A DNA stretch of 64,000 nucleotides from Megaleporinus macrocephalus (GCA_021613375.1 CM038716.1:5478684-5542683), one strand, 5' to 3'; positions 12,775 to 25,605 are shown, counted from the stretch's first letter. The notes: a model not told the origin generated them from the sequence alone. Made by a program: numbers and translations.

Positions 12775-13860
12775 TTAAGACTGAGACTAAAACACATTGA
12801 GATGGAGACTGGGACACATCGAGTCCGAGTCAAGACAAAGACTGGGACACATCGAGTTTGAGTCAAGATGCAGAATGGGAGACATCGAGTCTGAGTCAAG
12901 ACTGAGACTGGAACACATCGAGCCTGAGTCAAAGCCAAGACTGGGACGCATCGAGTCTCAGTCAAGACCGAGGTTGGGGCATATCAAGTCTGGGTCAAGA
13001 CGAAGGCTGGGACACATCGAGTCTGATTCAAGACAGACTGGAAAACATTCAGTCCGAGTCAAGACAAAGACTGGGACACATCGAGTTTGAGTCAAGATGG
13101 AGAATGGGAGACATCGAGTCTGAGTCAAGACTGAGACTGGAACACATCAAGCCTGAGTCAAGACCGTGACTAGGACACACAGAATCTGAGTCAGGAACGA
13201 AACTAGAACACACTGAGTCTGAGTTAAGACGAAGGCTGGGACACATCGATCCTGAGTGAAGACAGAGAATGGGACACATCGAGTATGAGTCAAGATGGAG
13301 ACTGGGACACATCGAGTCTGAGTCAAGACAGACACTGGGACACATCAAGTCTGAGTCAAGATGGAGAATGGGACATATCGTGTCTGAGTCAAGATGGAGA
13401 ATGGGACACATCGAGTCTGAGTCAAGATGGAGACTGGGACACATCGAGTCTGAGTCAAGACAGACACTGGGACACATCAAGTCTGAGTCAAGATGGAGAA
13501 TGGGACATATCGTGTCTGAGTCAAGATGGAGAATGGGACACATCGAGTCTGAGTCAAGATGGAGACTGGGACACATCGAGTCTGAGTCAAGGCAGACACT
13601 GGGACACATTGAGTCTGAGTAAAGATGGAGAATGGGACATATCGTGTCTGAGTCAAGACAGACACTGGGACACATCGAGTCTGAGTCAAGACAGAGACTG
13701 GGACACATTGAGTCTGAATCAAGAAGCAGACTGGGACACATCGAGTTTAAATCAAGACATAGACTGAGACACATTGAGTCTGAGTCAAAACAGACTGGGA
13801 CACATCAAGTCTGAGTCAAGACAAAGACTGGGACACATTGAGTCTGAGTCAAGACATAGT
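12775..13860. repeat. 33-bp minisatellite with 132-bp higher-order period
   Basis: Units read gactgggacacatcgagtct followed by gagtcaagatgga. Four consecutive variant units repeat as a 132-bp block at about 13296, 13428 and 13560. Because 33 is a multiple of three, frames stay open on both strands (13049-13774 minus, 13285-13767 plus) as 11-residue repeats. There is no evidence of coding. Confidence 0.92.
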
Positions 13861-14032
13861 GTGAAAATGTCATGATGAATGAACCAATAGAAATGCTTCA
13901 AAATCACAGAACAAAATCTGGTTCCATTGACTTGCACTGAAAGTAAAGACTTTTGTCCTCTCTCGTAAAGACCCCCTCACATTTCCTCTCTTCAGCCTCA
14001 CATCCAGCACTCTGTCTGCATCACTCTGCAGT

Positions 14033-14063
14033 CTGTGTGTGTGTGTGTGTGTGTGAGTGTGTG
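14033..14063. repeat. (GT)n microsatellite
   Basis: Short GT run interrupted by gagtgtgtg. Confidence 0.85.
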
Positions 14064-14760
14064 TAGTGGGTGGTGGTGGGGAAGGTGGGGTCTCGCTGGC
14101 TTATTTAATCAGCTCAGACTCATTCATTCATTAATGTCTTCTATTCCTTTGATAATCTGGTTAAGGCAGACAGTGATCATGTTCATACATGTACGGTGGG
14201 ACGTGCAGCCCCTCACACCTATGTGTCTTCACTGGACACTTATGATCAGATTTCATGACTAGAAGAAAAATCCCACCCACATTCCCAGTGTCCTCTGAAG
14301 GGTCCGCAGTGAACCCGAAAGCGTCTCATTGCTTCATCCTGTAGTAGAAGCATGAAACAATCACACTCGCGACTCGCATTTCACACCTATCCCCTCTAAA
14401 TCAGCTTAATTAAACAGAATTTTGTAAATCTAGTGGAAGTCCCCTGTGAATGGGGCCACGGCTATCTACGGGCCAGATTACCAGGGAAGCCGTGACGCGT
14501 GCGAGCGATGGCGAGTGAGTCAGAATGACGAAACCCAGAGACAGAAATGATGCAACTCGTTTTAATAAGTCACCCAAAATACACACGACATGTTCACATT
14601 CTGAGCACGGGCCTGTCCGTCACTACGGCAACAGGGACCCTGTTCCCAACCGGGTCCTCTGCATCTGCTGGCCCCGCATGCTGATGGAGCCTGACACCTG
14701 CTCCCGTTGGACGGACGTGCACAGCTGCAGTACAGTTATTAGGCCCCTTATTATTTTAAG
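14064..14760. other. Intergenic stretch, nothing recognised
   Basis: Moderate GC content. The 103-codon plus frame at 14525-14836 runs into the TTAA element that follows and shows no recognisable protein motif, so I do not call it a gene. Confidence 0.5.
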
Positions 14761-14764
14761 GCTA

Positions 14765-15146
14765 TTAAAGGGCCCATATGCTACTTTTTTCTTGTATTCA
14801 ATCCCCCCGTCCCGTCCCCCTGAGCTCCACTTCTAACACCTCCGTGCACAAAAAACATTGTACTTCATTCATATGTGAATGTTAAACACGTTATATGCAA
14901 ATGAGCTCTGTTCCGATTGGCTCTCCTGTATCGTGCATCATCTAAAAAGCAGTCCTAGGTGACACGCTTCTTATAACTTCCAGCATCAATGGGTGGGGCT
15001 AAACTGCTGAACAGGTGTAGCTGTTTTTTTGTGACATCATACATTTCAAAACAGGTCTTTGATGTGGGGAGTGAGGGGTTTAACTACTGTATGTTAAAGT
15101 GCTATATGACATGTACAGGGAGTTTTCTATGATACGGGCTCTTTAA
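14765..15146. mobile_element. TTAA-flanked MITE (piggyBac-like termini)
   Basis: The left end ttaaagggcccatatgc and the right end gatacgggctctttaa are inverted repeats bounded by TTAA on both sides, the target-site signature of piggyBac-type elements. It is 382 bp with no coding capacity. The interior at about 14987-15010 carries a single copy of atgggtggggctaaactgct, the unit tandemly repeated at 35300-36110 and 63785-64000. A shorter relative lies at 34643-34834. Confidence 0.75.
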
Positions 15147-15464
15147 GGAGGGCAGTGTTATCACCTGTGTTAGAACTGGACGCTGGGTATAGGGCAGTAG
15201 TCAGTGTGAATGAACCTGAGTGATTTCAGGAGGAGCTCTGTTTACCTGATGCTGACCTACGAGTGAGTGAGTGAAAGAGTGAGAGAGAGTGAGAGAGTGA
15301 GAGAGAGAGAGAGAGTGAGTGTAATCAGGTTTGTATAATTCAGTAATGCTGTACAGGCGGGTCATTTCCTGCTGTAAACTCTCACTGACCGCTTAAAGAG
15401 CAGAACTAACAAACTACACTGTTAACGAGGCGCGTTTCCTCTACAAGCTCCACCTCTTCATATA
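15147..15464. other. Intergenic stretch with GA-rich patch
   Basis: A gagtgagagagag tract lies at about 15262-15322. No gene is supported. Confidence 0.5.
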
Positions 15465-15492
15465 TATTTGTTCTCTCTCTCCCTTTCACTCA

Positions 15493-15524
<32 letters not shown>

Positions 15525-15532
15525 ACTTCTCT

Positions 15533-15602
<70 letters not shown>

Positions 15603-16523
15603 ATATGTTTGCTTTTTCTCCCCATTTCTCTCTACATACTCTCTCCCCTTTTCTCCCTACCTCCTCTCTACTTTTCCCTCCTCCTTTCTCTCTACATACT
15701 CTCTTTACTTTTCTCTCCTTCTATCTCTACATAATCTTTGCTTTTCTCTCTCCTCTCTCTCCCCCTTTCTCTCTATTCCCTCTCTCTACTTTTTTCTCCC
15801 CCTATTCTCTACCTCCTCTCTTTACTTTTCTCTCCCCCCTCTCCTACCTCCTCTCTCTCTTCCTTTCTTTCTTTCTTCTCTTTCTTTCTCCTCCTCTCTC
15901 CTTTTCTCACCCCCTTTCTCTCTGTTTCCTCTCCTTTTTCTCCCCTTTTCTCTACCTCCTCCTTTACTTTTCTCCCCCTTTCTCTCTACCTCCTCTCTCT
16001 TTCTTTCTTTCTTTCTACCTCCTCTCTCCTTTTCTCACCCCCTTTCTCTCTGTTTCCTCTCTCTACTTTTTTCTCCCCCTTTTTCTCTACCTTCTCTCTT
16101 TACTTTTCTCTCCCCCTTTCTCTCTACCTCCTCCCTCTTTCTTTCTTTCTACCTCCTCTCTCCTTTTCTCACCCCCTTTCGCTCTGTTTCCTCTCTCTAC
16201 TTTTTTCTCCCCCTTTTTCTCTACCTTCTCTCTTTACTTTTCTCTCCCCCTTCTCTCTGTTCCTTCTCTCTCTACTTTTCTCTCCCCTTTCGCTCTACCT
16301 CCTCTCTTTACTTTTCTCTCCCCCTTTCTCTCTACCTCCTCTCTTTACTTTTCTCTCCCCCTTTTTCTCTACCTCCTCTCTTTACTTTTCTCTCCCATTC
16401 TCTCTACCTCCTCTCTTTACTTTTCTCTCCCCCTTTTTCTCTACCTCCTCTCTTTACTTTTCTCTCCCTTTCTCTCTACCTCCTCTCTTTACTTTTCTAT
16501 CCCCTTTCTCTCTACCTCCTCTC

Positions 16524-16566
<43 letters not shown>

Positions 16567-17570
16567 ACCTCCTCTCTCCTTTTCTCACCCCCTTTCTCTC
16601 TGTTTCCTCTCTACTTTTTTCTCCCCCTTTTCTCTACCTCCTCTCTTTACTTTTCTCTCCCCCTTTCTCTCTACCTCCTCCCTCTTTCTTTCTTTCTACC
16701 TCCTCTCTCCTTTTCTCACCCCCTTTCTCTCTGTTTCCTCTCTACTTTTTTCTCCCCCTTTTCTCTACCTCCTCTCTTTACTTTTCTCTCCCCCTTTCTC
16801 TCTACCTCCTCCCTCTTTCTTTCTACCTCCTCTCTCCTTTTCTCACCCCCTTTCGCTCTGTTTCCTCTCTCTACTTTTTTCTCCCCCTTTTTCTCTACCT
16901 TCTCTCTTTACTTTTCTCTCCCCCTTCTCTCTGTTCCTTCTCTCTCTACTTTTCTCTCCCCCTTTCGCTCTACCTCCTCTCTTTACTTTTCTCTCCCCCT
17001 TTCTCTCTACCTCCTCTCTTTACTTTTCTCTCCCCCTTTTTCTCTACCTCCTCTCTTTACTTTTCTCTCCCTTTCTCTCTACCTCCTCTCTTTACTTTTC
17101 TCTCCCCCTTTTTCTCTACCTCCTCTCTTTACTTTTCTCTCCCTTTCTCTCTACCTCCTCTCTTTACTTTTCTATCCCCTTTTCTCTCTATTCACTCTCT
17201 CTACTTTTCTCTCCCCCTTTCGCTCTACCTCCTCTCTTTACTTTTCTCTCCCCCTTTCTCTCTATCTTCTCTCTCTACTTTTCTCTCCCCCTTCTCTCTG
17301 TTCCCTCTCTCTTCTTTTCTCTCCCCCTTTCTCTATACCTCCTCTCTCTTCCCCTTTCTCTCTACCTCCTCTCTCTCTTCTCACCCCCTTTCTCTATACT
17401 CCTCTCTCTTCCCCTTTCTCTCTACCTCCTCTCTCTCTTCTCACCCCCTTTCTCTCTACCTCCTCCCTCTTCTTTTCTTTCCCCCTTTCTCTCTACCTCC
17501 TCTCGCTCTACTTTCATATCCCCCTATCTCTTTTCTGTCGTTGGCCAGCTGCCCTGTTGTTGCTCCCCCT
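15465..17570. repeat. 2.1 kb polypyrimidine (CT) tract with (AT)n insert
   Basis: The plus strand is almost pure C/T, in units such as ctctacctcctctctttact and tttctctccccctttctct. Longer blocks containing ttttctcaccccctttctct recur several times. An (AT)n run sits at about 15536-15606. Two overlapping plus frames of 720 and 674 codons are open only because pyrimidine tracts contain no stop codons. Confidence 0.95.
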
Positions 17571-18085
17571 TTTTATCAATTGTCTTTTTCTCATTGCTCT
17601 TTCTCTTCCCTCGCTCTCCTTATCTCTTTTCTCTTGCTCTTATTCTTTCTCTTCTTTTCCATCGATCTTGTTCGCCCTTTCTCTCTCAGCTTGTCTTTGT
17701 CTGTGATGAGCCACGCTCTGTTATCGAGTTGGTTTCTCTCAGCTCTGTGTGTGTGTGTGTGAGCTGACACAGAGCAGCACCTGTAACAGCGTTGTACATC
17801 CGTGACCTCACAACTGCTCAGCGATCGTTCTTTACAAGACCTTTCAGAGCAGCACCAGATCTCTCACCTGACCTGGCTTCTACAAACTGATCCAGCTCAC
17901 ATTTAAAAAGACCACTTCTTGTTGTTCATCAGAACAAAAAACACAATATATTCTTTATAATATGTGAATATTAGACACCTGAACATCAAGAGAGCAGATA
18001 TACAATGAATGGTATATACAGTTAAACATAAAAAGATAATAAAATCATTTAAACTCATTTAATTGAAAATAGTACAAAAACAGTA
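17571..18085. other. Intergenic stretch
   Basis: CT-rich decay continues to about 17745 and ends in a short GT run. I saw nothing coding here. Confidence 0.5.
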
Positions 18086-18089
18086 TTTG

Positions 18090-18735
18090 AAACACATATG
18101 CCCATCATGAATTTGGTGCCAGCAACACGTTTCCAGTAAGTTGGGACAGTTTCATGTTGACCACTGTGTTGAGCAGCTCTTCTTTCACAGCATTCTGAAC
18201 TAAGGAGATGATTGCTTTGCTCCTGGACAGTTCGGGGTCTCCTTTGTCTGATTCTTTTTTATTAGCATGCACCAAATGTGTTCAGTGGATGACCAGTCTG
18301 GACAGCAGGCAGGCCAGTTTAGCACCTGGACTCTTTAACTACAGAGTCATGCTGTTGTAATACATAAACAATGTGGTTTACAGTCTTGCTGAAATAAACA
18401 AGACCTTCTCTGAAGAAGACGTCGTCTGGATGGCAGCATATGTTGCTCCAAAACCCATATATACCATTCAGCATTAATGGAGCCTCACGGATGTACAAGT
18501 TTCACCTGGTGCTGTCTTTGAACTGATCTGATAGACAGTTGGATGTTTCCTCTCCTCTTTAGTCCAAAAGACAGAGCATCCATGATTTTCTGGATCTGTT
18601 TGTATCTGGTTTCTTCTTCCCTTGATAAGAGTTTTAACTTGCATTGGTGGAGCAGTGACGAGCCGAGTTCACAGATGATGGTGTTGGGAGGTGTTTCTGA
18701 GCCCATGCAGTGATTTCACTGCTGAAGCTCGCAAC
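18090..18735 (-). mobile_element. Remnant of a dispersed teleost DNA transposon
   Basis: The segment resembles a repeat I know as very common in fish genomes: ttgggacag near one end, tttgctcctggacagttc, ggatggcagcatatgttgct and cccatgcagtgattt near the other end. The 73-codon minus frame at 18485-18706 is a fragment with no intact domain. I cannot name the superfamily with confidence. Confidence 0.5.
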
Positions 18736-18749
18736 CACCCAGTACTGGT

Positions 18750-20022
18750 TTTAGAGAAAGAAAGAAGAGAGTGAGAGAAACAAGAAAGGTGAAAGAATGA
18801 GGGAAAGAACAGAGTAAGAGAGGAAAGAGAGAAACAAAAAGAGAAGGAGACAGGAAGGAAAGAAGAGAAGGGAGAAAGAGCAAGAAAGGGGAGGAAAGAG
18901 AGAGATTGAGAGGAAAATGAATGAGGGAAAGAGTGAGAATGAAGAAAGGATAAAGAAGGAGTAGAGAAAGAAGAAGGGGGAAAGAACAGTGAGAGGGAAA
19001 GAAGAGAGAGTGGGAGAGGAAAGAGAAACAAAAAGAGAAGGAGACAAAAGAAAGACAAAGGGGAGAAAGGAGAGGAGTGAAAGAGAGATCGAGAGGGAAA
19101 GGAATGAGGGAAACAGAGAAAATGGAGTAAAGGCAAAGGAGCAAAGGAGTAGAGAAAGGGAGCAAGAAAAGAGAAAGGGGAAGAAGAGAGAGTGAAAGAG
19201 GAAAGAGAAGGAAAACAAGAAGGAGACAAACGTAAGAGACGAAGGGGAGAAAGAAATGAGAGGATGAAAAGACAGAAGGGAACAGAGAAAGGAGAGGAAA
19301 GAGAGAAGTCGAGAGGTAAGGAGATTAAGAATGAAGAATAATGAAGGAGAAGAGAAAGAAGAGGGGGGAAGAACAGAGAGAGGGAAAGAAGACGGAGTGA
19401 GAGAGGAAAGAAACAAAAAGAGAAGGAGACAAAAGAGAGACAAAGCGGAGAAAGAGCGAGAAAGGAGAGGGGAGAGAGAGAGAAAGAAAGGAATGAGGGA
19501 AAGAGAGAGTGAGAATAAAGAAAGAGAATAGCGAAGAAGTAGAGAAAGAAGAAGGGGAAAAGAAAGGAAGGAAGCAAGAAAGAGAAAGAAGAGAGAATGA
19601 GAGAGAAGAGAAAGAAAACAAGGAGACAAAAGTAAGAGACGAAGGGGAGAAAGAGAGAGAAAGGACAGAGTGAAGGAGAGCGAGAAAGAACAGAGAAAGG
19701 GGAGAAGAAAGAAGGAAAAGAGGATGAAAAGAGAGAAGGGAACAGAGAAAGGAGAGGAAAGAGAGAGATCGAGAGGGAAAGGAATGAGGGAAAGAGAGTG
19801 AGAATGAAGAAAGGATAAAGAAGAATAGGGAAAATGAAGGGAGCAAAAGAAGAGAGAGTGAGAGGAAAGTGTATAAAACAAGAAGGACAAAAGAAAGAGA
19901 CAGAGAGGAGAAAGACAGAGAAAGGACAGAGTGAAGGAGAGCGAGAAAGAACAGGGAAAGGGGAGAAGAAAGAAATACAAGAGGAGAAAAAGACAGGAGA
20001 ACAGAGAAAGGAGACAGTCTGA
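18750..20022. repeat. 1.3 kb polypurine (GA) tract
   Basis: The plus strand is nearly pure A/G with occasional C or T, in units such as gagaggaaagagaaacaaaa and gaaggagacaaaag. Long minus-strand open frames (452 and 302 codons) reflect the lack of stops in the pyrimidine complement and are not genes. Confidence 0.95.

Positions 20023-20094
<72 letters not shown>
20023..20094. repeat. (AT)n microsatellite
   Basis: About 34 TA dinucleotides between the purine tract and the Tc1/mariner remnant. Confidence 0.95.
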
Positions 20095-20097
20095 GCT

Positions 20098-21045
20098 ACT
20101 GCATCTCAATAAATTTGATTATTAGAATATTATCAAAAAGTTAATTTATTTCAGTAATTCAATTTAATTAAAAGGATTCATGACAAACAGAGTGATCTAT
20201 TTAAAGCGTTTAATTTTTTTAATGTTGATGATTATGGCTTTCAGCCAATGAAAACCCAAAAGTCATTAGCTCAGAAAATTTGAATATTAAATAAAGATTT
20301 TTAATACAGAAATGTACTGAAAAGTATGTGGAGTGTATGCACTCAATACTTGGTCGGGGCTACTTTTGCATGAGCTGCTGCATCAGTGCCTGCTGAGGTG
20401 TTATGAAAGCCCAGGGTGCTTTGATAGCGGCCTTCAGCTCGTTTGCATTGTTGGGTCTGGTGTCTCTCATCTTCCTCTTTACAATATCCCATAGATTCTC
20501 TATGGAGTTTAGGTCAGGCGAGTTTGCTGGCCAATCAAAAACAGTGATACTGTGGTTATTAAACCAGGTATTGGTACTTTTGGCAGTGTGGACAGGTTCC
20601 TGCAGGAAAATGAAACCTGTATCTCCATAACGCTTGTCAGGAGAGGGAAGCATGAGGTGCTCTGAAACTTTCTGGTAGACGGCTGCCCTGACTTCGGATT
20701 TGATATAACTCCTCAAGTCATCACTGATTGCGGAAACCTCAAGCAGCTTGGATCGTATGCCTCTCCACACTTCTTCCAGACTCCGGGGCCTTGATTTCCA
20801 AACGAAATGCAGACTTTGGACCACCGAGCAACAGTTCAGTTCTTATTCTTCTTGGCCCAGGTAAAACGCCTCTGGGTCATGAGGGGCTTGACACAATGAA
20901 TGCAACAGTTGTAGCCCATGTCCTGGAAACGTCTGTGTGTGGTGGCTCCTTGAGCACTGACTCCAGCAACAGTCAACCTAGTGAATCTCAAGTTTTTAAT
21001 GGCCTTTTCTTGACAATCCTTTCATCCTTTCTACCACACTTTTCC
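20098..21045 (-). mobile_element. Tc1/mariner-type transposon, inactive
   Basis: The plus-strand left end begins actgcatctcaataaatttg and the transposase reads on the minus strand (20360-20824). Its C-terminal part holds WPANSPDLNSIENLWD, the conserved region around the last catalytic acidic residue of Tc1/mariner enzymes. Upstream, the expected acidic residue before the HTA motif is replaced (FLQEPVHTA). The reading frame is broken and the 5' part is missing, cut off by the repeat starting near 21050. The TcMar-ISRm11 lineage is my guess from the terminal sequence. Confidence 0.8.
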
Positions 21046-21049
21046 TTCC

Positions 21050-21345
21050 ACTCATCCATCCATCATTTTCCGCATTATCCCGCTAGTCAGGGTCATGGGG
21101 ACTGGAGCCAATCCCAGCTTCATCAGGCGAATACCATGGACAGGTCGCCAGTCCATTGCATGGCCAACACACACTCACACATACACACCTACAGGCAGTT
21201 TAGAGAGAGTGATCAATCTAACATGCATGTGTTTGGACTGTGGGAGGAAACCCACTCAAGCACGGAGAGAACATAAACACTCCACACAGAACCACCCGGG
21301 CCGGGAATCCCACCCAGATCATCTTACTGTGAGGAGAAAGTGCTG
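21050..21345 (+). mobile_element. Common teleost dispersed repeat, body
   Basis: Recognised by ccatccatcatttt, cgccagtccattgcatgg, the phrase ttggactgtgggaggaaacc and the terminal gtgctgaccactacaccacc. This sequence type occurs throughout fish genomes. Its expected ending, accaccgtgccgccc, is not here but at 24502-24515, separated by the 20-bp array. Relatives lie at about 38722-38770 and, inverted, at 62455-62640. Confidence 0.75.
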
Positions 21346-24300
21346 ACCACTACACCACCATACTAACCACTACACCACTATACTAACCACTACACCACCG
21401 TACTAACCACTACACCACCGTACTAACCACTACACCACCGTACTAACCACTACACCACCATACTAACCACTACACCACCATACTGACCACTACACCACCA
21501 TACTAACCACTATACCACCATACTAACCACTACACCACCATACTAACTACTACACCACCATACTAACCACTACACCACCGTACTGACCACTACACCACCA
21601 CACTGACCACTACACCACCATACTAACCACTACACCACCATACTAACCACTACACCACCATACTAACCACTACACCACCATACTAACCACTACACCACCG
21701 TACTAACCACTACACCACCGTACAACACTACACCACCATACTAACCACTACACCACCGTACCTAACCACTACACCACCATATTAACCACTACACCCACCA
21801 TACTAACCACTACACCACCGTACTAACCACTACACCACACCACCATACTAACCACTACACCACCTTACTAACCACTACACCACCATACTAACCACTACAC
21901 CACCGACCACTACACCACCATACTAACCACTACACCACCAGACTGACCACTACACCACCGTACTAACCACTACACCACTGTACTAACGACTACACCACCG
22001 AACTAACCACTACACCACCAGACTGACCACTACACCACCGTACTAACCACTACACCACCGTACTAACCACTACACCACCGTACTAACCACTACACCACCT
22101 TACTAACCACTACACCACCATACTAACCACTACACCACCGACCACTACACCACCATACTAACCACTACAACACCATACTAACCACTACACCACCGTACAA
22201 ACCACTACACCACCGTACTAACCCCTACACCACCGTACTAACCCCTACACCACCGTACTAACCACTACACCACCGTACTAACCACTACACCACCGTACTA
22301 ACCACTACACCACCAGACTGACCACTACACCACCGTACTAACCACTACACCACAGTACTAACGACTACACCACCATACTAACCACTACACCACCATACTA
22401 ACCACTACACCACCATACTAACCACTACACCACCGTACTAACCACTACACCACCATACTAACCACTACACCACCGTACTAACCACTACACCACAGTACTA
22501 ACGACTACACCACCATACTAACCACTACACCACCATACTAACCACTACACCACCAATACTAACCACTACACCACCGTACTAACCACTACACCACTATACT
22601 AACCACTACACCACCCGTACTACCACTACAACCACCATACTAACCACTACACCACCATACTAACCACTACACCACCGTACTAACCTCTACACCACCATAC
22701 TAACCACTACACCACCATACTAACCACTACACCACCATACTAACCCCTATACCACCATACTAACCACTACACCACCGTGCTAACCACTACACCACCATAC
22801 TAACCACTACACCACCATACTAACCACTACACCACCATACTAACTACTACACCACCGTACTAACCACTACACCACCATACTAACCACTACACCACCATAC
22901 TAACCACTACACCACCGTACTAACCACTACACCACCGTACTAACCACTACACCACCATACTGACCACTACACCACCGTACTAAACCACTACACCACCGTA
23001 CTAACGACTACAACCACCATACTAACCACTACACCACCATACTAAGCACTACACCACCGTACTAACCTCTACACCACCGTACTAACCACTACACCACCGT
23101 ACTAACCACTACACCACCGTACTAACCACTACACCACCGTACTAACCACTAAACCACCGTACTAACCACTACACCACCGTACAAACCACTACACCACCGT
23201 ACTAACCCCTACACCACCGTACTAACCCCTACACCACCGTACTAACCCCTACACCACCGTACTAACCACTACACCACCAGACTGACCACTACACCACCGT
23301 ACTAACCACTACACCACCGTACTAACCACTACACCACCGTACTAACCACTACACCACTATACTAACCACTACACCACCGTACTAACCACTACACCACCAT
23401 ACTAACCACTACACCACCGTACTAACCACTACACCACCGTACTAACCACTACACCACCGTACTAACCTCTACACCACCGTACTAACCACTACACCACCGT
23501 ACTAACCTCTACACCACCATACTAACCACTACACCACCATACTAACCACTACACCACCGTACTAACCACTACACCACCATACTAACCACTAAACCACTGT
23601 ACTAAACACTACACCACCGTACTAACCCCTACACCACCGTACTAACCCCTACACCACCGTACTAACCACTACACCACCAGACTGACCACTACACCACCAG
23701 ACTGACCACTACACCACCGTACTAACCACTACACCACCGTACTAACCACTACACCACCGTACTAACCACTACACCACCATACTAACCACTACACCACCGT
23801 ACTAACCACTACACCACCATACTAACCACTACACCACCATACTAACCCCTATACCACCATACTAACCACTACTACACCACCGTACTAACCACTACACCAC
23901 CATACTAACCACTACACCACCATACTAACCACTACACCACCTTACTAACCACTACACCACCATACTAACCACTACACCACCGACCACTACACCACCATAC
24001 TAACCACTACAACACCATACTAACCACTACACCACCATACTAACCAATACACCACCATACTAACCACTACACCACCATACTAACCACTACACCACCATAC
24101 TAACCACTACACCACCGTACTAACCAATACACCACCGTACTAACCACTACACCACCGTACTAACCACTACACCACCGTACTAACCACTACACCACCAGAC
24201 TGACCACTACACCACCGTACTAACCACTACACCACCGTACTAACCACTACACCACCGTACTAACGACTACACCACCGTACTAACCACTACACCACCGTAC

Positions 24301-24515
24301 TAACCACTACATCACCGAACTAACCACTACACCACCAGACTGACCACTACACCACCATACTAACCACTACACCACCGTACTAACTACTACACCACCATAC
24401 TAACCACTACACTAACCACTACACCACCATACTAACCACTACACCACCGTACTAACCACTACACCACCGTACTAACCACTACACCACCGTACTAACCACT
24501 ACACCACCGTGCCGC
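21345..24515. repeat. 3.2 kb array of a 20-bp unit
   Basis: About 158 head-to-tail copies of tactaaccactacaccacc plus g or a, with a recurrent A/G alternative (ccata versus ccgta) and rarer forms such as cagactgaccac. Most copies keep a 20-bp register; a few have single-base slips or partial units. The unit equals the 3' end of the dispersed repeat that runs into the array at its left edge. The plus strand is C/A-rich and very G-poor. Confidence 0.97.
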
Positions 24516-24675
24516 CCATATATCATAACGTATATAAAAACAATTATTTTTTTAAAGTATAATGTGTTGTTATTATTGTTATGTTTTGCAATATCATGCT
24601 GTCATTGTTATAATGTCCAATATTTTCCCTTACACAGTGACTAAATGATTGATTGACTGACTGAGACACAGAGAA

Positions 24676-24758
<83 letters not shown>

Positions 24759-24949
24759 CACGCTTGGTAAAAAGCAACGATGTCTAAACCTACAGCTCTA
24801 ATGGCCCGCTAAACATCCACAGATATAAATAGACTGCAGCAGATGGAGAAGAAGGAGAGCATGGAGAGACAGAGAGAGGGGAGAGAGAGTGAGAGATAGA
24901 GGAAGAGAGAGACAGGCTGTTCTTCACATACTTCTCTCACATGTTTCGT
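24516..24949. other. Intergenic stretch with (GA)n
   Basis: A (GA)n run lies at about 24669-24757. Otherwise no gene is seen. This is the space just beyond the proposed 3' end of aasdhppt. Confidence 0.6.
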
Positions 24950-24955
24950 TTTATT
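24950..24955 (-). terminator. aasdhppt: Candidate poly(A) signal of aasdhppt
   Basis: The plus-strand tttatt reads AATAAA on the minus strand, about 650 bp past the stop codon. It is the best hexamer I saw on that strand in the expected range, but not proven. Confidence 0.35.
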
Positions 24956-25129
24956 TCATAAAGTTTAAAGTGTTTACAAGAATGTAAATGTAAAACAAAT
25001 AAAGTTCTTTAATAAACTGTCCCTCAGTCCAGTTGATCAGTCCTGCAAATTACAGAACTCTAATTCTCTCACTACACTACCCAGCATGCCCTCTGAAAAT
25101 ACGCCCACCGGCCACGTCTGTAGGTACAC

Positions 25130-25595
25130 GTCCTTGTATTTACACTTACTGTCCATTATATCAGCTCCACTGAACATATAGGTGCACTTTGTAGTTCAGG
25201 AATTACAGACAGTAGTCCATCTGTTTCTCTGTACACTTGATCAGGACCCCCACAGGACCACCACAGAGCATGTACTATTTGGGTGGTGGATGTTTCTCAG
25301 CACTGCAGTGATGTGGTGGTGTGTTAGTTTGTGTTGTGCTGGCGTGAGTGGATCAGACACAGCAGTGTTGCTGGACTGAGAAAAGCCCACCAACCAAAAC
25401 TATCCAGCAAACAGCGTCCTGTGGGCAGCGTCCTGTGGGCATTGTCCTGTGGGCAGCGTCCAGTGACCGCTAATAAAGGACTAGAGAACACAAACCATGA
25501 GGCAGGGCCACTGCTGTGCTGAGAACAATCCACCATTCAAATATTATGTGCTCTGTGGGGGTCCTGTGGGGGTCCTGTGGACTACTGAAGAACAG
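25130..25595. mobile_element. Foldback element, copy 2, in the aasdhppt 3' UTR
   Basis: The same palindromic element as at 2581-3215: left arm with tcaggacccccacaggacca, right arm with tcctgtgggggtcctgtgg. Its right edge is about 10-15 bp from the aasdhppt stop codon, so nearly the whole proximal 3' UTR would be element sequence able to form a hairpin in the transcript. The right arm is truncated relative to copy 1. Confidence 0.75.
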
Positions 25596-25605
25596 GACAC
25601 TGTTT

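Noticed and set aside
13049..13774. 241-codon minus frame with repeated CPSLCLDSDSM-like units
   Set aside because: A 33-bp satellite, divisible by three, read through; neighbouring frames are equally open.
15605..17767. Open frames of 720 and 674 codons, plus strand
   Set aside because: They lie in a pure C/T tract, which cannot contain stop codons; the product is only Ser, Leu, Phe and Pro, and two frames are open at once.
18751..20109. 452- and 302-codon open frames, minus strand
   Set aside because: Complement of the purine tract; open for the same compositional reason, with several frames open together.
20360..20824. A functional host gene of 154 residues
   Set aside because: It is a Tc1/mariner transposase fragment with a missing catalytic residue and no intact N-terminal domain.
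21345..24515. CRISPR-like array
   Set aside because: The repeats are contiguous 20-mers without unique spacers, and the host is clearly a vertebrate.
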